From contig NC_057828.1 of the NCBI RefSeq assembly GCF_910594005.1, positions 5,964,235-6,028,234 on the forward strand: a stretch of DNA of 64,000 nt, given 5' to 3'. Both the position numbers and the translations under genes were made by a program. The notes under the pieces were generated by a model. It had not been told where the DNA came from, made no database searches, and saw only the letters and a program-made list of their open reading frames with translations. The DNA comes from Cervus elaphus (taxonomy: Eukaryota; Chordata; Mammalia; Artiodactyla; Cervidae). The number at the start of each line of letters is the position of its first letter. Within the stretch, counting starts at the first letter, position 1. Positions 21,188-35,179 of this stretch are shown here, piece by piece.

Positions 21188-21603
21188 ACTTATACATACC
21201 TCAAATATCAGCTTAAAATATTTATTCAAAATTAAATGTGTATGATTCTGTTGTCCCCAACTAAGCTCAAATTCCAATATCACCTCATTTCCAGAGAAAA
21301 AATGCTCCTGAACTGGGACAAAAGTGTAGAGCTTTCTGACAGTAAGAATTTTCAGACATGGAGATGGGTGGTCAGGATACAGATGGATCCTTCCTTAAGG
21401 ATCCTTCAAAGGAAGGACTGGGCTTCAACTAATAGGACCAGGTTTAGCATCTGTAAATGCAGGTGGGCAAATGGACAAGGCCACCACACAAAATGCCTTC
21501 CAGCCCTGGGATTCTTTGATTCTGACCTATTGATTCCCTTCAGCCCCGATTGATTTCTCAGAGGACTCCAAAGTTAGCCCTAGGAAGAGAAGAAAGCCTC
21601 AAG

Positions 21604-21732
21604 AGGGAACTTCCTGGCAGTCCAGTGGTTACAGTTTGGCGCTTTCACTGCTGCGGGCTCAGGTTCAATTCCTGGTCCAGGAACTAAGATCCCAGAAGCC
21701 ACTCGGTTTGGCCAAGGGAAAAAAAAAAGCCC
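21604..21732 (+). repeat. CHR-type tRNA-derived SINE
   Basis: Starts acttcctggcagtccagtgg, with caggttcaattcctggtcca as the tRNA B-box region, then an A-rich end. Typical of cetartiodactyl CHR elements. Confidence 0.85.
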
Positions 21733-22739
21733 GAGGGAGATCCAGCAGGCCCAGCTCCTAAGGCTCTTTCCAAACTGGAATTCAAATGCAGAAAGCTGAG
21801 CTACCCTTCTCTAACCACCAGCCCCCTGGCTCCCAGCCAGGATGCCACCAGGCCAAGCAGAGGAGGCCCAGCCCGCTGACAAGTCTCGTGTCCAGGGCGA
21901 CACCGGCAGCTGCCTTCCAGCGCAGTGCTAGGCTCCCTCTACTGCGGACGGGCCCGTGGTGCGCAGACAGGACCAGGAGGGCCATCCCCCAAGGCGGAGT
22001 GAAGGCTCAGAGCTGCAGCAGGGGTAACCTAGAGAAAGAGGGAAGGCAGGATCCCAGCCACCTGGAGCTAGAGGGAGCTGGCTTCCCCTGAGAACTCGTT
22101 CCTGAATTTCATCCTCCAGAAGGGGTATGGATACACGAGGTATTTTAGGAATCAGAGTCTCACGTTTCTTGCCTCCCCCATTCTCTTTCCAATTCAGTTC
22201 CCTCCTAGCCAAACTCTGCTGGGTTGACAAATTCTCTATTCCTTTAGTTCTCAAGGGCTACTAAGGATTCTGTTTAAAAAAAAAAAAAGAAAGAAATATA
22301 CATTATGTAGGATCAAAGGAAAGAGCTGGAGTAGAGGAGGACTGGGCTCTTTGCTACTCAGCAGCTCATCCAGGAAGAGAAGGCAGGGGCCAGGACCACT
22401 CTGTCACAGACTGCAAGGAGCACCCAGACACTGTACTCTATGTGATTGACACCGTCTACCACAACAAAGAGAGTGGTGCCCCAGCTATTTTCTCTTCCAG
22501 TATCCATCTCTTAGAAAGTAGATGAAAACCATCTGAAAGACCATTTTCAGCCAGTTACTTTTCACCTGCATGCACTCATTATTAACATTTCCCCACATTT
22601 GAACACACCTTCTCTGCTTAACATTTGAAAGTAAGATGCAAGCACTTCATTTCTAAATACTTCAGCCGGAATCTCTACAGAACCAGGACATTCTCTGAGG
22701 TAAACACAATGCCAGTTAGCATACTCGCAAAATGTAACA

Positions 22740-22945
22740 CTGACCCAATAATACTACCTAATATAGGGCCCACATTTGAATGTTTGTAATTGCCATCTGG
22801 TAAGTTTTTCAAACATACAAATTCCGGGCCCTTCTCCTGGAGGATTTGATTTAGTGGGGTGAGTTCCTGGACTCTGAACATTTCAAAGACCCGCAGGCAA
22901 TTCAGATGTGTAGATCTGACACCAAAGACTAAGGTTTCAGAACCA
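22740..22945 (-). repeat. MER5-like DNA transposon remnant
   Basis: Antisense MER5 pattern: gggcccttctcctggaggat, tttgatttagtggggtgagt, terminal aggtttcagaaccacc. Diverged. Confidence 0.5.
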
Positions 22946-22949
22946 CCAG

Positions 22950-25900
22950 GAGGACAGGAGGGAACTGGGGAAAGGGACCCCGAAGAGCACCAGGCAGTCA
23001 GCTGGTGACGGGAAAGGGGCTGATGGCCAAGCGGGTCGGTGCCAGGGTCTAAGCAGCACCAGGCACCAAACCCAGTTCACACAGCTGCCAACAGATGGCT
23101 GGAGGTCAGCAGGGGAGGAGGCTGGTCCGGGCCGAGCCACACAATGGTTCAGAGTCAAAGGGTGGGGAGAGTGGAGAGGGCACTCCCTGCATCGAGCTGA
23201 CTCTGTGCAGGGCCTGTGCCAGAGAGGGTGGGGCCCCAGGGGCCGGCGGTGACACCAGCTCTGGGTGGAGAGCGCTTCCTGCTGCCTCGCTGGAGGCCAC
23301 TGTATCAGAACTGCCCTGCTTGGGACAGACTAATGGGTCTGGGTCCTCTCCCCACAATCTGAGCCACAGAACTGGATTCTAATGGGTGCTGAGTACCAGC
23401 TATGTGCCAGGTGCCATACTAGACCCAAGTATTCAGTTGACGATGGCACAATTCCAGGAAGCTTACGATCTAGCAAAGGTGACAGATGTATCATAAACAA
23501 TTCAATCCCCTCCTGAACCTTGCACATCTTGGCCCATCTTCACCAAGCAGGGGAAATGGAAAGTTATCAAGAAAGGTGGTGAAAAATATGCAGTCTCAAG
23601 CCCCTGTCTTCCCTAAGATGACTCAGTTCTAGGGCTGCTCTAGGAGGAGACCTTCCACACCACCTCTCGGGACAGAATGGGTCAAAGGGTTGGAGGCCAT
23701 TAGGGCTTAATGCCTTTGACTCACAGTTTTCTCTTCTGAAAGGACCCTCCCCCTAGCCACGCCCGACAGCCACACTTATCCAGACCCCCATTCCAAGGGT
23801 TCTGCAACCAGGGCCCCATCGCCCGCCCCTCAACCCACACCCTACTGTCCTGCTCCACGTCTCCCCGCCCACAGCTCCAACAGGGAAGTCAGCGTGCTCT
23901 GGGCCAGGAATCTGACTCCTCCAGCAGGGAGGTATAATCAGAAGTCAAGTAGGTCAGCTCTCTGCCTCAAACAGATATGCAGCCGATCCCTGCTTCAGTA
24001 ATGAAAACCTACAGGTTTTATACAACTCTACAGGCTGCCTTGAAGTCAGGCCCATCGCTGAGTAACACACACCAACAAAGTCTTTCTCTTATTAACCATG
24101 TTTTCTCTGCGTGGTTCTCACTAAGCTCCAAATGTGGAGGAAAGAGACTCGCACTTTCTTCCTACTCACACAGCCCCTCTCCAGCACCCTCTTAGCCAAA
24201 TTAGAGCAGTCCCATGTAGTGCAGTCTTTGCTACCGGACTTACTTTCCTTCTCTCTCTCTCCTGGGCCTATCCTGGATTCTCCACCAATCTGAAGCCAGA
24301 GCGGACCCAAGAGCCCTAATAAGAGGCTCTCTGGTCCTAAGAAGGCAGAAGGTCAGGAGGCCATGTGACATGGTTACATCCGTCGGGTTTGCATTCAAAG
24401 TGCCCAGTCCCTGCTCAGGAACCACTTGTGCAGCAGGTTCTGTTCAAAGCGCACACACACACGTACACGTGCACACACATGGAATCCCTGGGGCTCAAAG
24501 CTCCTGGCACACACCCTGTAGACGTGGGGTCTTGGTATTAAGAGAGTCGGGGATGGAAGAGGTGAGGCGGCAGCTCACGGCTCCTCTCAAAACTTTCCAA
24601 GAGCCACCCTGTTACAGACGGCAGGGCCCGGGACCAGGAGCTGGCAGTCAGCTGAATGGAACATTTGGCAAAAAGGAAAGAAAGGTCTTGGCAGCATGTG
24701 AGTTTCTAACCCAGGAACCATCCCAGGAGCCAGAGCAGCCACACCTCCCCTCTGTCTGGGCCACGTTTCCCACTTTCTCTGCTGCCTGCCCTCCGCTCCA
24801 AGAACCAGTCCTTCTAGTTCAGATCAGTTCCCACCAAAGTGTACCCAACCTACCTACAGGAGAAAAACAACCTAACGTTTCCAAAATCTAAAAAACCTCA
24901 GCCTCTCTGAATCTACTGTAGGCCCCTGAAGCACAAAGGAAGCCCCTCAAGGAGGGGGATGTAAGAAAATAGGTGCAGGAGGGGACACAGCCATTCCGAG
25001 TGCCGTTTGCTGGCTGCAGCTGAGGGCTCTGCAAGATTAGACTGCTGCCTGTCACCGCCAGCTGAACCTCCAGTCTAGCTTCCCCAGCTCATGCCTGCTG
25101 AAACCCAGTTCTCCGGGATTCTTGCGTGGGCTGGGAAAACTCCCTAGAGGAGGCCAGCCCATTAAGCAAAATCCAGAAAGCAGGTCACAGCTGTTCCCAT
25201 CCAGCCAAGGCACCGAAGTGAGGACCCAACGCACCAGCCAGGCTCTGCTCTGCCTGGAGGAGTCCCGGGAGGGGAGAGGTCAGGTGGTGTCACTCTGGCT
25301 CACGGCTCCAGCGCAGACTCCTCAAGTCCTCACAAGCTGGGCAGGGCCAACCCATCAGAGTCTGCAGGGAAGAAGAAGGGAGCGCTGAGCAGCATCGCAA
25401 ATGATGGCCCATGCCCACAGCAAGAGGATAGGGAAGTATCTCAGGGTAACCACCGAGGCATCAGACTAGCCAGAGTCAACTGAATAAGCCAGTGAGACCA
25501 TCCTCCACAAGAATGGCATCATTGCTGCGGATCAACTCTCTGATCTGCAGGGAGTGTCTCCAATTCATTCACTTGTAACAATTCTTCAGTTGTTTTCTGG
25601 TAGCACCTTTCTTGGACATCTGAAAGGCTAACTCCTGTCTCCATGACAGGATCCGCCTGTCTAATAGAAATGAATAGAATGAGCCCCACGAACAGTCAAT
25701 GCACTTGCCCTGGGTCTCACCGCAGAGTTGGGAAGCGCCCATGACCCAGGGCGGGGAGGCCACATGGTGCTGTTGGTCCTCAGAAACAAGCCTGGCCCAG
25801 CCCCATGCGCCTCCCCACGAGGACACGCTTGGCACTGATGATGGCCAGAGCCCGGGACGAGAAGGACCTGGGGGCTTGGTCCCCAGAATGACGCCACAAA

Positions 25901-28360
25901 GTAGAGGAGGGGAGCCAGCAGCCCCCACACCCTGGTGCTGCCTCTGGGGAGGGGCAGGGTGACGGCTGGAAGCCCCAGCTGAGGAGCCAGCAGGCAAGCC
26001 AGGCTGTGTGGGCAGCTGAGAGCCACCTGTTTGGCTCAGAGAAGGGTGAAAGGAAGTCAAGCATAAAAAGACTGAGCCAGTCACCCAAGGGAACCTCGGA
26101 GGAGTGAAGACTGGCCCCCACGCGGTGCCCAGGGCAAGCTCCTTCCTGCCCTCTCGGCAGGGAGGCTCTGTACCTCCCTCCGCCAGCTCTGGCCGCTGTC
26201 TCTCTGCCACCACAGTCCCTAACCCAGCAATCCTGACAGGCTGTCTGAATATCTTCCATTAGTGCTAGCTCCCCAAATCAAGAAAGTCCCTGACAGACTG
26301 CAGTCACTCCCCGGGGCCCAGAGCCACAGTAACCACACAAACCGCACACGTTCCCACCCCGCACACTCCCGCCCACCACACCGGCTCCAGCTCATCCTCT
26401 CAGCAGCTCCCCGAGGGCAGAAGAAGCTGGCCTAGACATCTGAGGGGACAGTTCCAGTGCCGCTGGCAAAGAAGCCTAAGAAAAGCAGGCAGGAAGCTGA
26501 ACCCGAAGAAAAGGAAAATGGGGCCCCTAGGTTCCAGGGGCCTTCCCTGTCCACATTCCAGGCTGCAGGGCCAGGCTGGGCCAACCAGGAGAGCTCGCAG
26601 GAGGGAGACGCCAGGGAAGGAGACCCCACACACAGAGTCCCGGAGCGCCTTTGCCCAAGCAAACCCGGTCAGCCTCAGCGGCGGCTGGTTATCCCCTAAA
26701 CCAAAGGGGAACCCTGGGGTCCTCACAAACCAGGATGGGCAAGGGAACGGGTGTCAGTTCCCAAGTGGCCCCCTTCTTTCAGACCAGAAACCACCCCCAC
26801 ACACACAAAACACCACCAAACATCTGATACTGATTTACTCAGGGGTGTCAGAGGGACGTCTGCAGTTAAAAAGCTGAGTCTGAGGAGAAGGTGCTCAACC
26901 TAAGGGAATCTGGAAATGGAAAAGGAAATGGCGAGTGGCACCAGAAGAAATGATCCATCAGAAGGTGGAGGACATGGATCTCTGACACAGGCCTTGCCAG
27001 TCCTCCCCTGCTCCCAGCTCCCGACCTCTCCAGTGCACAAGTTCCCCTAAGCGCTGTCCACAAGGCGGCCTGACCCTCTAAGTCACTGACCCCCCGATCC
27101 TTGGCTTTGGCTGCTGTTGGCCTGGCCTCACTCCGCAGCCATGAAGTCCCTCTCCCCTCTTCCTGGTAACAGACCGGAAGGATATCCTGCCCTGGATCAG
27201 CCAAGGACACCAGACCCAGGAGGAGACCAAGGGTTCTGTCTCACCAAGGTCAAAGGGGAAACCCCACTGGGGATGTAGGGCCCTAAGAGGGAACTGGGAG
27301 ATGAGATCCTCCCCTAGACGGCCTCCCAGTTTTCAGAATTCCCAGACCACAGGGACGGGGACACCAGGGAGGGCGCTGGGAAGTGGGCAGAGGTCCTGAC
27401 GGTGCCCGATCGCAGGGGATCCCAGCTGGGACTCCCCTCCACCCGGTCACCCCCTACCTACCCCTGTCACAGTGGTGGCAGCTCCAGTGCCCAGGGTCCT
27501 ACTGGTCCCACTTGAGCCTTAGGGCCTCAAAAGCCATGAGTGCAGCTGGAGGCGCTTTTCCTCCTGCTTTCTCTCTCCTCTCTCCACCCCAGCTCAAGAT
27601 CCTCAGAAACCTTCCCCGGCCAGCTGTTTCAAACTGGCCTTACTTCTTTCACGCTCCGAGTGTTTCCTAAACATTCTGATGCTGTGTACTGACATGACAT
27701 CAGGATGGGGGCACAAGAACAACACCTTTGTCTCAGGTGGTGTTACAACAACCGCTCTGCATCTCTGCATGTGGAGGGGTGAAGATGTCTTTCCTATGTA
27801 GGAAGTAACCTGGGGGTGGGGGAGTAGGCGAGGAGCCCTGTCCACTTCAGTGTTGCTCTGCACACGCCCTAATGCCTTTTTCCATCCCCAATGTCCCACT
27901 TTGCACGGGAAGATCCAAGGGAGACAGAGGCCAAGGTGACACCAGCACAGGGACTCAGCTGCCCACCCGTCTCAGCGAGGCACACGCACATCCCACCAGC
28001 CCCACCGTTATGGGGCCCGTGCCCACGTGCCCTTCGCCCAGGGTCTAGAATAGGGCAGCAACAGTCAGAGGCTGTTCTCAGCAGGATTAGCGGCATGCCT
28101 GCAGCTGGAAGAGAGAAGCCAGAACCTGACCACATGTGGAGGCACAATGGAGCTAACCATCCATAGCTACCTTGCTGAAACACCACTGCAATGCATGTAA
28201 ACATCATTACAAATCTCTCAAATTAGTACCCCAAGGCTATGTCCCCTGTCCTGCCTGGAGTGAGGGTATCACACTTATTCCCGTGAAAACAAAGCGAAGG
28301 TTGCGGGGGGCAGGGGGGCTGTACTACAGGTTGACAGAGAGGAAGGCTAAGTGAATATGT
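22950..28360. other. Intron 1 interior, no gene recognised
   Basis: Mostly unique DNA. An old MIR/L2-like piece at about 23375-23490 (atgtgccaggtgccatacta) and an (AC)-rich run at about 24450-24482 are visible. Open frames such as minus strand 25569-26213 have no family resemblance and no splice support. Confidence 0.6.
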
Positions 28361-28361
28361 G

Positions 28362-28505
28362 CGTGCATGTTTGCATGCTAAGTCATTTTGGTCATGTCCG
28401 ATTATGTGCGACCCTATGGACTCTAGCCTGCCAGGCTCCTCTGTCCATGGGATTCTCCAGGCAAGAGTACTTGAGTGGGTTGCCATGTCCTCCTTCAGGA
28501 CCTGA
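28362..28505 (-). repeat. Bov-tA SINE fragment
   Basis: Antisense, from gctaagtcattttggtcatg to gccatgtcctccttcaggac; head truncated. Confidence 0.9.
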
Positions 28506-29358
28506 CAGCTTCTACACACTCCTATAACACAGGACTCCTAAAGAAATAGTTATTACCATCTCCCTAAGTTATGGGCACTAATCAATCGAAGAGTTGTGTA
28601 ACAATCTGACGCATGTTACTAACCTGGTGACTGACCACGCCATGAAGGTCACAGCCAGTGAATAAGGTCAGCAGTTACTCTTCAAGGACTCTAGCACACT
28701 ACGGCAACAGCCGATACCCAAGTGTGACCCTAGCCTCGATCAGTGAATATAAGCATCAAAGAAACAGAAGGAAGGAAACAGACCTTTTCCCCACCCCCAC
28801 CCTATCTGGCATTCTGTGCCAGGTATTGTCTTGTTTCATCCTTATAACAATCCTTAAATGTGCATATTATTATCCTTACTTTATGAAAACAGGAAAGGAA
28901 TTGAGTAATTCGCCTAAGGTCACCCAAGTAGTAAAAGAGACTGAGTCAAATTGTTATGAATCAATTATACGTCAATAAGCAAATAAAAAAATAAAATTTA
29001 AAATAAATAAGTGAAAGCTAAACTGAATCTTGTTTGAGGCCAAAATTGTTTGAGGTCTTTTTCCCATTCTGTTATGAAGACCTAGGAATATCACATTTTA
29101 CCAAATGTTCAAGTTGATATTGGTGACTATTCTGGTATACTCCTGTGCCAGGGAATCCTGGAGCTCTGGTCAGGTCATGCGTCCAGTAAGAAACTCTGTC
29201 TCTCCCCTTCCTTATCAGGCACTCAAGACTCCGCACACCGAGTCCCAGCCCAGTCCCCTGCATGCCCCCCAAAGCGCTGATGGTCATTAACCACTCTCCA
29301 GGGCCCCACGCTCTCCTACAAACTGTCAAGCACTCTAGAGTTTCTAGCAAGCACTCTA

Positions 29359-29877
29359 GAGCACTCCTTCCCTCACGCGAACGCCCTCTGGAGCACTCCT
29401 TCGCTCACGCGAGCGGCCTCTGGAGCACTCCTTCGCTCACGCGAGCGGCCTCTGGAGCACTCCTTCGCTCACGCGAGCGGCCTCTGGAGCACTCCTTCGC
29501 TCATGCGAGCGGCCTCTGGAACACTCCTTCACTCGGGCGCGCACCCTCTGGAGCAAGCACTCCTTCGCTCACACGAGTGCCCTCTGGAGCACTCCTTCGC
29601 TCACGCGAGCGCCCTCTGAAGCACTCCTTTGCTCATGAGTGTGCCCTCTGGAGCGAGCACTCCTTCCTTCACACGAGCGCCCTCTGGAGCACTCCTGCGC
29701 CCACGCGAGCGCCCTCTGGAGCACTCCTTCGCTCATGCAAGCGTCCTCTGGAGCACTCCGTCCCTCGTACCAGCACCGTTTGGAGCACTCCTTGCCTCGT
29801 GCGAGCTCCCTCTGAACACTCCTTCGCTCATGCGCGTGCCCTCTGGAGCACTCTGGCTTGCCCGAGTGCTCTTATGT
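29359..29877. repeat. 32-bp CpG-containing minisatellite, ~16 units
   Basis: Unit starts (gagcactcc or variant) at 29359, 29391, 29423, 29455, 29487, 29519, 29551, 29587, 29619, 29651, 29687, 29719, 29751, 29783, 29814 and 29846. The period is 32 bp, with a 4-bp insertion in units 7 and 10 and a 1-bp deletion near the end. The core cgctcacgcgagcg has up to four CpGs per unit. Three units equal 96 bp, so a 213-codon open frame runs through it without biological support. Confidence 0.97.
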
Positions 29878-30021
29878 TAGAGCCTTCTTTTCATCTCCTA
29901 TGACGGAAAGTGACTTTGCTCTCTTTCAAATGTCTGTAAAAAATTTTAATGCATCCCACTGTATTTATATTGTTTTGTATTACCCCACTGGTGATTAGAA
30001 TAAAAATAACTTATCCATGTA

Positions 30022-30219
30022 GGTGGGGCTTCCCTGGTGGCGCAAAGGTAAAGAATCCGCCTGCTAATACAGGAGACGTGGGTTCGATCCCTCGGTCAGG
30101 AAGATCCCCTGGACTAGGAAATGGCAACCCACTTCAGTATTCATGCCTGGGAAATCCTACAGTCCATGGAGTATCAAGAGTCAGACTCGACTTAGCGACT
30201 AAAAACAACAACAACAAAC
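30022..30219 (+). repeat. Bov-tA SINE with target-site duplication
   Basis: Starts with ggcttccctggtggcgcaaa and ends in an (aac)n-type tail. It is flanked by atccatgta at 30013-30021 and 30220-30228, a clean 9-bp target-site duplication. Confidence 0.96.
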
Positions 30220-32349
30220 ATCCATGTACATGGTTTATAACTACAAAGCTCTTTATAAATATAAGCCCATTAATCTTAAGGAAAAAATTACCTCCTATTT
30301 GTCTTTGTCTTCCCCACAATACTCAATACGACGCTTTACGCACGGGACAGAGTTGTTAAACACTGTGTTCTAAGGGTGCTCTGACCGACCTAGAGAAGAA
30401 TTATCACTTTCCCGTTGTAGTATCAGGGATTCTGAAGCTGATAAGGAAGGCAAAATTGTAATTGATTTTTCCAGGTTGATACCCAATAGCATTTATTAGG
30501 TTCTCAGAATTCAAGTGTCCCCCCAGATATTAAGTACTCTAGTCTTGGTTTCTGTACTTTTTTAAGAAATGCTGCCTTGGGGCAACCATAGGACAACTGA
30601 CTCATACTGAGCTTACAGAATTACCCCCTACATAAAGCTCACCTGTTCAGTTGAGGTTTTTGGAGTACAGTGTGGTTGCCCCAAGATCAGGGACCATGCT
30701 GAACTCAAGTTTATATTCTGAGGGTTTAGCACAAACCTGCTACTGTAAGATGATAAAATAACTGACCACCACCGTCTGCTGAGTCCTTGCCATGTCTCAG
30801 ATGGTACTCCCGGTAATTCATTTTGTCTGTCTTCTTCCCTGTTGTGCACTCAGGTTCACCATGTGCATTCAATGCACAATGGGTGATGGATGAATAAAAG
30901 ATAAAATGCAAGCTCCTCCAATGGTTCTGGCCAAATTAAACTACACCCCCTTAACCTCTTTTAGCACTTGTTTCACTCACCATTCCGCCCCAATGCCGAC
31001 TCATTGTTCAGATCTCAGCTAACATTTCATTTCCACCAGGAATTCTGACCACCCTAAATGCCTCATTTACGAATTCTTTAAGCACCCCATACTATCGCCT
31101 ACTCACTTGTCTGTGTTCTCCACCCAGCAGTAAGTTCTGGAAGGCTGTATGTGCTAGACACTGAAAGCACCTAAGGTCATTAGTATGCACTCAAAAAACA
31201 TCTGTGAATGAACAGATACGCTCTTTTTAAACAGTAACTGACAAGCTTTCTTCCCTCTGTGATCACGTCTTCACCCACAGACGACTTTAAGAACACTTGC
31301 CGCTGTCACCTGACTCTTGAGGAAGCCCCATTTCATTGAGAACCTGGGCCTCATTGACATTTTTTCCCCACAGGTCCCTCCAGTGCAGCAGAGAAAGAAC
31401 CCAGGTCCTAGAGGTATCCTGACCTACATTCAGACTCTGGCTCTTTTCTCATTAGTTGTACAACCTTAATCTTGGTTTGAATCTAAACCTAAGCTGAACC
31501 TCAGTTCTCTCATCTGCAAAGGAGGATGGGACAATTTCATCATCTATTTCCTCCAAGGATGGCAGTGGGGGTTGGAATTAAGGTTTGAAAAGCTACAGGA
31601 AGACAGACACTCAGTGCTGGTGGCTATTCTTTTTTATCACGCTTTGCTTGGTATTTTTATTATGCCTTGCTTGGTATTTGAACTTTTTCTCAAATGGCTC
31701 CTTTTTGCCTTCCTTGTTGGGACCATCTATAATAGCATAACCAAAATTGCACTTCAGAGAACTGACAACCCTTTGGAGCCACTCTTTCAAAATCTCTTGT
31801 CAGGGAACTATATCCATCTTTTCTATTAATTAAAAAAAAAGAAAAAAAAATCTGTCTTCCTGAATTCTAAAGTGTAAATCTGACATCCTAGTTATAATAT
31901 TTTTGGGGAAAATATAGTCGCCTTTTCCCAGGTGCCCATAATGTCCAACTTTCTAACAATCTCTCCATTTTGGGTCAGAATTAAATGAGTCCTCCAGTAC
32001 ACCTCGTACTTTAACTTCTTTTACCCTTTGGAAGACACAGGAGCGTGACAAGTCAGGAATGGGGCAGACACTCTGCTTTCAGAAACGTGGGGCCCTCAAG
32101 GTGTCTCAACCGTGGCCGGGCGCCATCAATCACTCCAATCTGGGTTTTAGGTTAATTTGGACCTGAGATGAGAAGAGCTCATATCTGTTTCTTCATCTGG
32201 CAAGGCAAACTGTACTATTTCCTCAAAATGGAATCTCCTCGGCTCTCTATTCCTTTCCCCTCACTCTGTGCCTTCTGGTTTGCTGTCAACAGTAGTAAGT
32301 AGACTAAGATAAAGAGAGAGAAAAACGTGGCAGGAGAGGATGCCTCCAG

Positions 32350-32717
32350 TTCAGCTCAGTCGCTCAGTCGTGTCTGACTCTTTGCGACCCCATGAACCAC
32401 AGCACGCCAGGCCTCCCTATCCATCACCAACTCCCGGAGTCCACCCAAACCCATGTCCATCGACTCGATGATGCCATCCAAGCATCTCATCCTCTGTCAC
32501 CCCCTTCTCCTCCTGCCCTCAATCTTTCCCAGCATCAGGGGCTTTTCCAATGAGTCAGCTCTTCACATCAGGTGGCCAAAGTATTGGAGTTTCAGCTTCA
32601 ACATCAGTCCTTCCAATGAACACCCAGGACTGATCTCCTTTAGGAGGGACTGGTTGGACCTCCTTGCAGTCCAAGGGACTCTCAAGAGTCTTGTCCAACA
32701 CCACAGTTCAAAAGCAT
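32350..32717 (-). repeat. BovB LINE 3' end
   Basis: Antisense 3' terminal part of BovB: gctcagtcgctcagtcgtgt, catccaagcatctcatcctc, aagtattggagtttcagctt. Ends abruptly (5' truncated). Confidence 0.95.
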
Positions 32718-34114
32718 AGAGGATGCCCCCATGCAAGCTTTTTCCTGGTGGGCCTGGGGACCAGAGTGTGTGAGCAGCTCTCAGGACTGGCACCTACCTC
32801 CATGGTGGGCAGGATGCAGAAATAGAAGCTAACCTCTAAGACAGGATCCACGGGCCAAGATTTGGAATGAGGCATAAAACACAGTGGAAGAAACATCAAG
32901 GAGAAGAGAAGCCACCGCCCAGAAAACTAGTCTCGCACTAGGGTTGGCTGAGGTTAGCAGAGAAAGGTCCAGGATGAAGAGTGTTGAACAATGTTTTCAA
33001 GAAAGGCGAGTGGCAGGTGCGAACGTTAAGGAGGAAGGAAAAAAGTTTCCAAAGAGGCAAATGATTTTTGGTCTCTCGTTGAAACACTATGGAGCCTCTG
33101 CTAGGTGAGACTTCCTACAAGAAGTTCTCAAGAAGAGGAAGGATGAATTGCTAAAGATCCCTTGTCACAGATTCTATATTCTGCCCCAAGACTATTGGGA
33201 CTGCTCTCCTCTTCCTCCTCCATACCTTGTGGGCTTCTTCCCCAAAGCTCAAAAGGTGTTCTGTGTCATTAATCTCTTTAACACTACGGAGATTTGAGGA
33301 CAGTGAATCCCATCACCAATATTCTGAGAGAAGAGAATTTCCCAGCAACGACAGGGTCAACTGATAGGTACATTCCAAAGTGCTGAAAGATAGGTCCTTT
33401 CATTGGTAGTAAAATGATCTGTGGAACAAGTTCGCGTGACCTTGGAAGAGTCATTTCTTTGCAGAGAAATGACTTTCCAATTCTAAAACTATATGTGATC
33501 CTAGGAAATGCAAGAATTAAGGAGGTGCTTGCTGGATTAGGGCTGGGTGGAGGAAGTTTGTCCTCCAGGATCTCTGTCCTTGAGAAGTGGGTTATCTAAA
33601 GTATGTCCCAGTCTGGTAACATCTCACCGGCATTCAAATCAAGTATGAATGAATACTGTAACTCTGCTGCTCCTTTCCCAGGACCCAACATCTCCCTGAG
33701 AGGGGCAACCAAGTTATGAGCACAGGGTCTGGAGAGGGAATGCCTGCTTCGAATCCCTCCTCTGTCTTTGACTAGCCAGCTGACATCAGTAAGTGTCAGC
33801 TACAATATTATTTGCCAGCTCAGTACTACCCCAACTATAGATAGCAGTCAGCCTTTGGGGGTGTATATATCCCCCTGATTCCCTAGAAATATCATTAAGT
33901 AGACTTTCCTTCTCTCCCAGTTCTCATTCTAGCAACCCTATTTAAAGAGAAATACCCAAAGAATAGTTACCTGGGCACTGTCACATTACTTTCCCTTAGC
34001 CAGAAAAGAAAGTTTCCAGAATATTCTCTATTTCATATCCCTTTCCTCCCCCCACCCCCCATCCCCACCAGCTTTCCCTTCCTCGTTAGTGAAACTAAAC
34101 TCAGGATGTACAAC

Positions 34115-34310
34115 CTACTTTTGTATAGCACTCTGCAGTTTTCAGAGTGCTTTTGCATACATGATTTTATTCAGTTCACGGTAAGCAGTGTTTTTCATCC
34201 TTAAAACAATCCTATGAGCCAAAGGTATTTTTCCCCATGTTTTGGATATACAAACTGAGTCTTAGGTTCATGAGTTGTTCATACTCACACAGCTAGGAAG
34301 CCAGGCCTCC
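34115..34310. repeat. Old MIR-type repeat
   Basis: Contains agagtgcttttgcatacatg, aaaacaatcctatgagcc and a cacacagctaggaag end, the usual layout of MIR3-like elements. Confidence 0.5.
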
Positions 34311-35179
34311 TGACACTGAACCCACCCACTGTTTCTCTACTTCTCCGCACTATCACACCCAAGTTCACATCCTGGGAACATGAGCAGCCTGAAGTTTATG
34401 GCCAGTTACAAACCCCCAAAGGGAACAGAGTTCCCTCATTTTTATTCCTGTTGGCCAGCAGGGCTGTTCAGGTTGAATGACCACACACGTGAGGTATTTG
34501 CAAAATGTCAGGCCTAGGTGGGGTGGAGAAACCAGACAGAGGAGACCTAAGGCCCACAAGAACGTGGGATATCTGCTAGAGCATTGTTACATCCTGGCCA
34601 AGGCTGCAGGTATTCCAGGTCACTGCACAGTCCAAAGGAGCACTCCAGGGAAAAGCCTGAGGATCCAGATAAACGGAGCCTCCCTCACCGATCTTTCCAG
34701 GAAGAGGGAAATGGACTTGCTCCCTTCTGGCCAGGGCTGAGAGTTTGGTCAGATTCAGACACACACACCCATGCACACTCAGCAGTAAATTCAGAGCTGC
34801 GGAAGTCAAACCTTGGGCTTGCCCAAAGGCCAAAGGGGAAGCAGCCACAGCTTCAGTCCAGGGCTCCGGCTCTGAGCCACCACCTCCTCAGATGCTGGCT
34901 GCCAGGCAGGGCTATAAAATGTGCCTCGACTTAATTTTTCCATGGACACAACCCCAGAGGGGACCGCCAGGCTCTGGAGGAGCTGCAATTCTGAAGCCTC
35001 ATAACTTCTCTGTCCAGGGATGCACAGCTGGAGTCCGGGAGGGAGGAGTATAGGCGGATCAGGTTTGCCACCCCCTGGACCATTTCTCTTCCAGTATCTT
35101 CCTGAGGCCTTGTGTGGCAAGAAAGTAAGTTTTCATTCAGCGGCTGATACAGGGTTGGAATTCAGTGCAAATTACTTAC

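Noticed and set aside
25569..26213. 214-codon minus-strand open frame in intron 1
   Set aside because: No recognisable domain and no flanking exon structure; probably chance in GC-rich sequence.
29359..29877. Possible CRISPR-like array
   Set aside because: Direct tandem repeats without unique spacers, in a mammalian intron: a minisatellite.
29262..29903. 213-codon repetitive open frame, at first glance like a repeat protein
   Set aside because: Produced by the 32-bp minisatellite (three units = 96 bp). The peptide repeats the same DNA unit in all three frames, so it is not a protein-level repeat.
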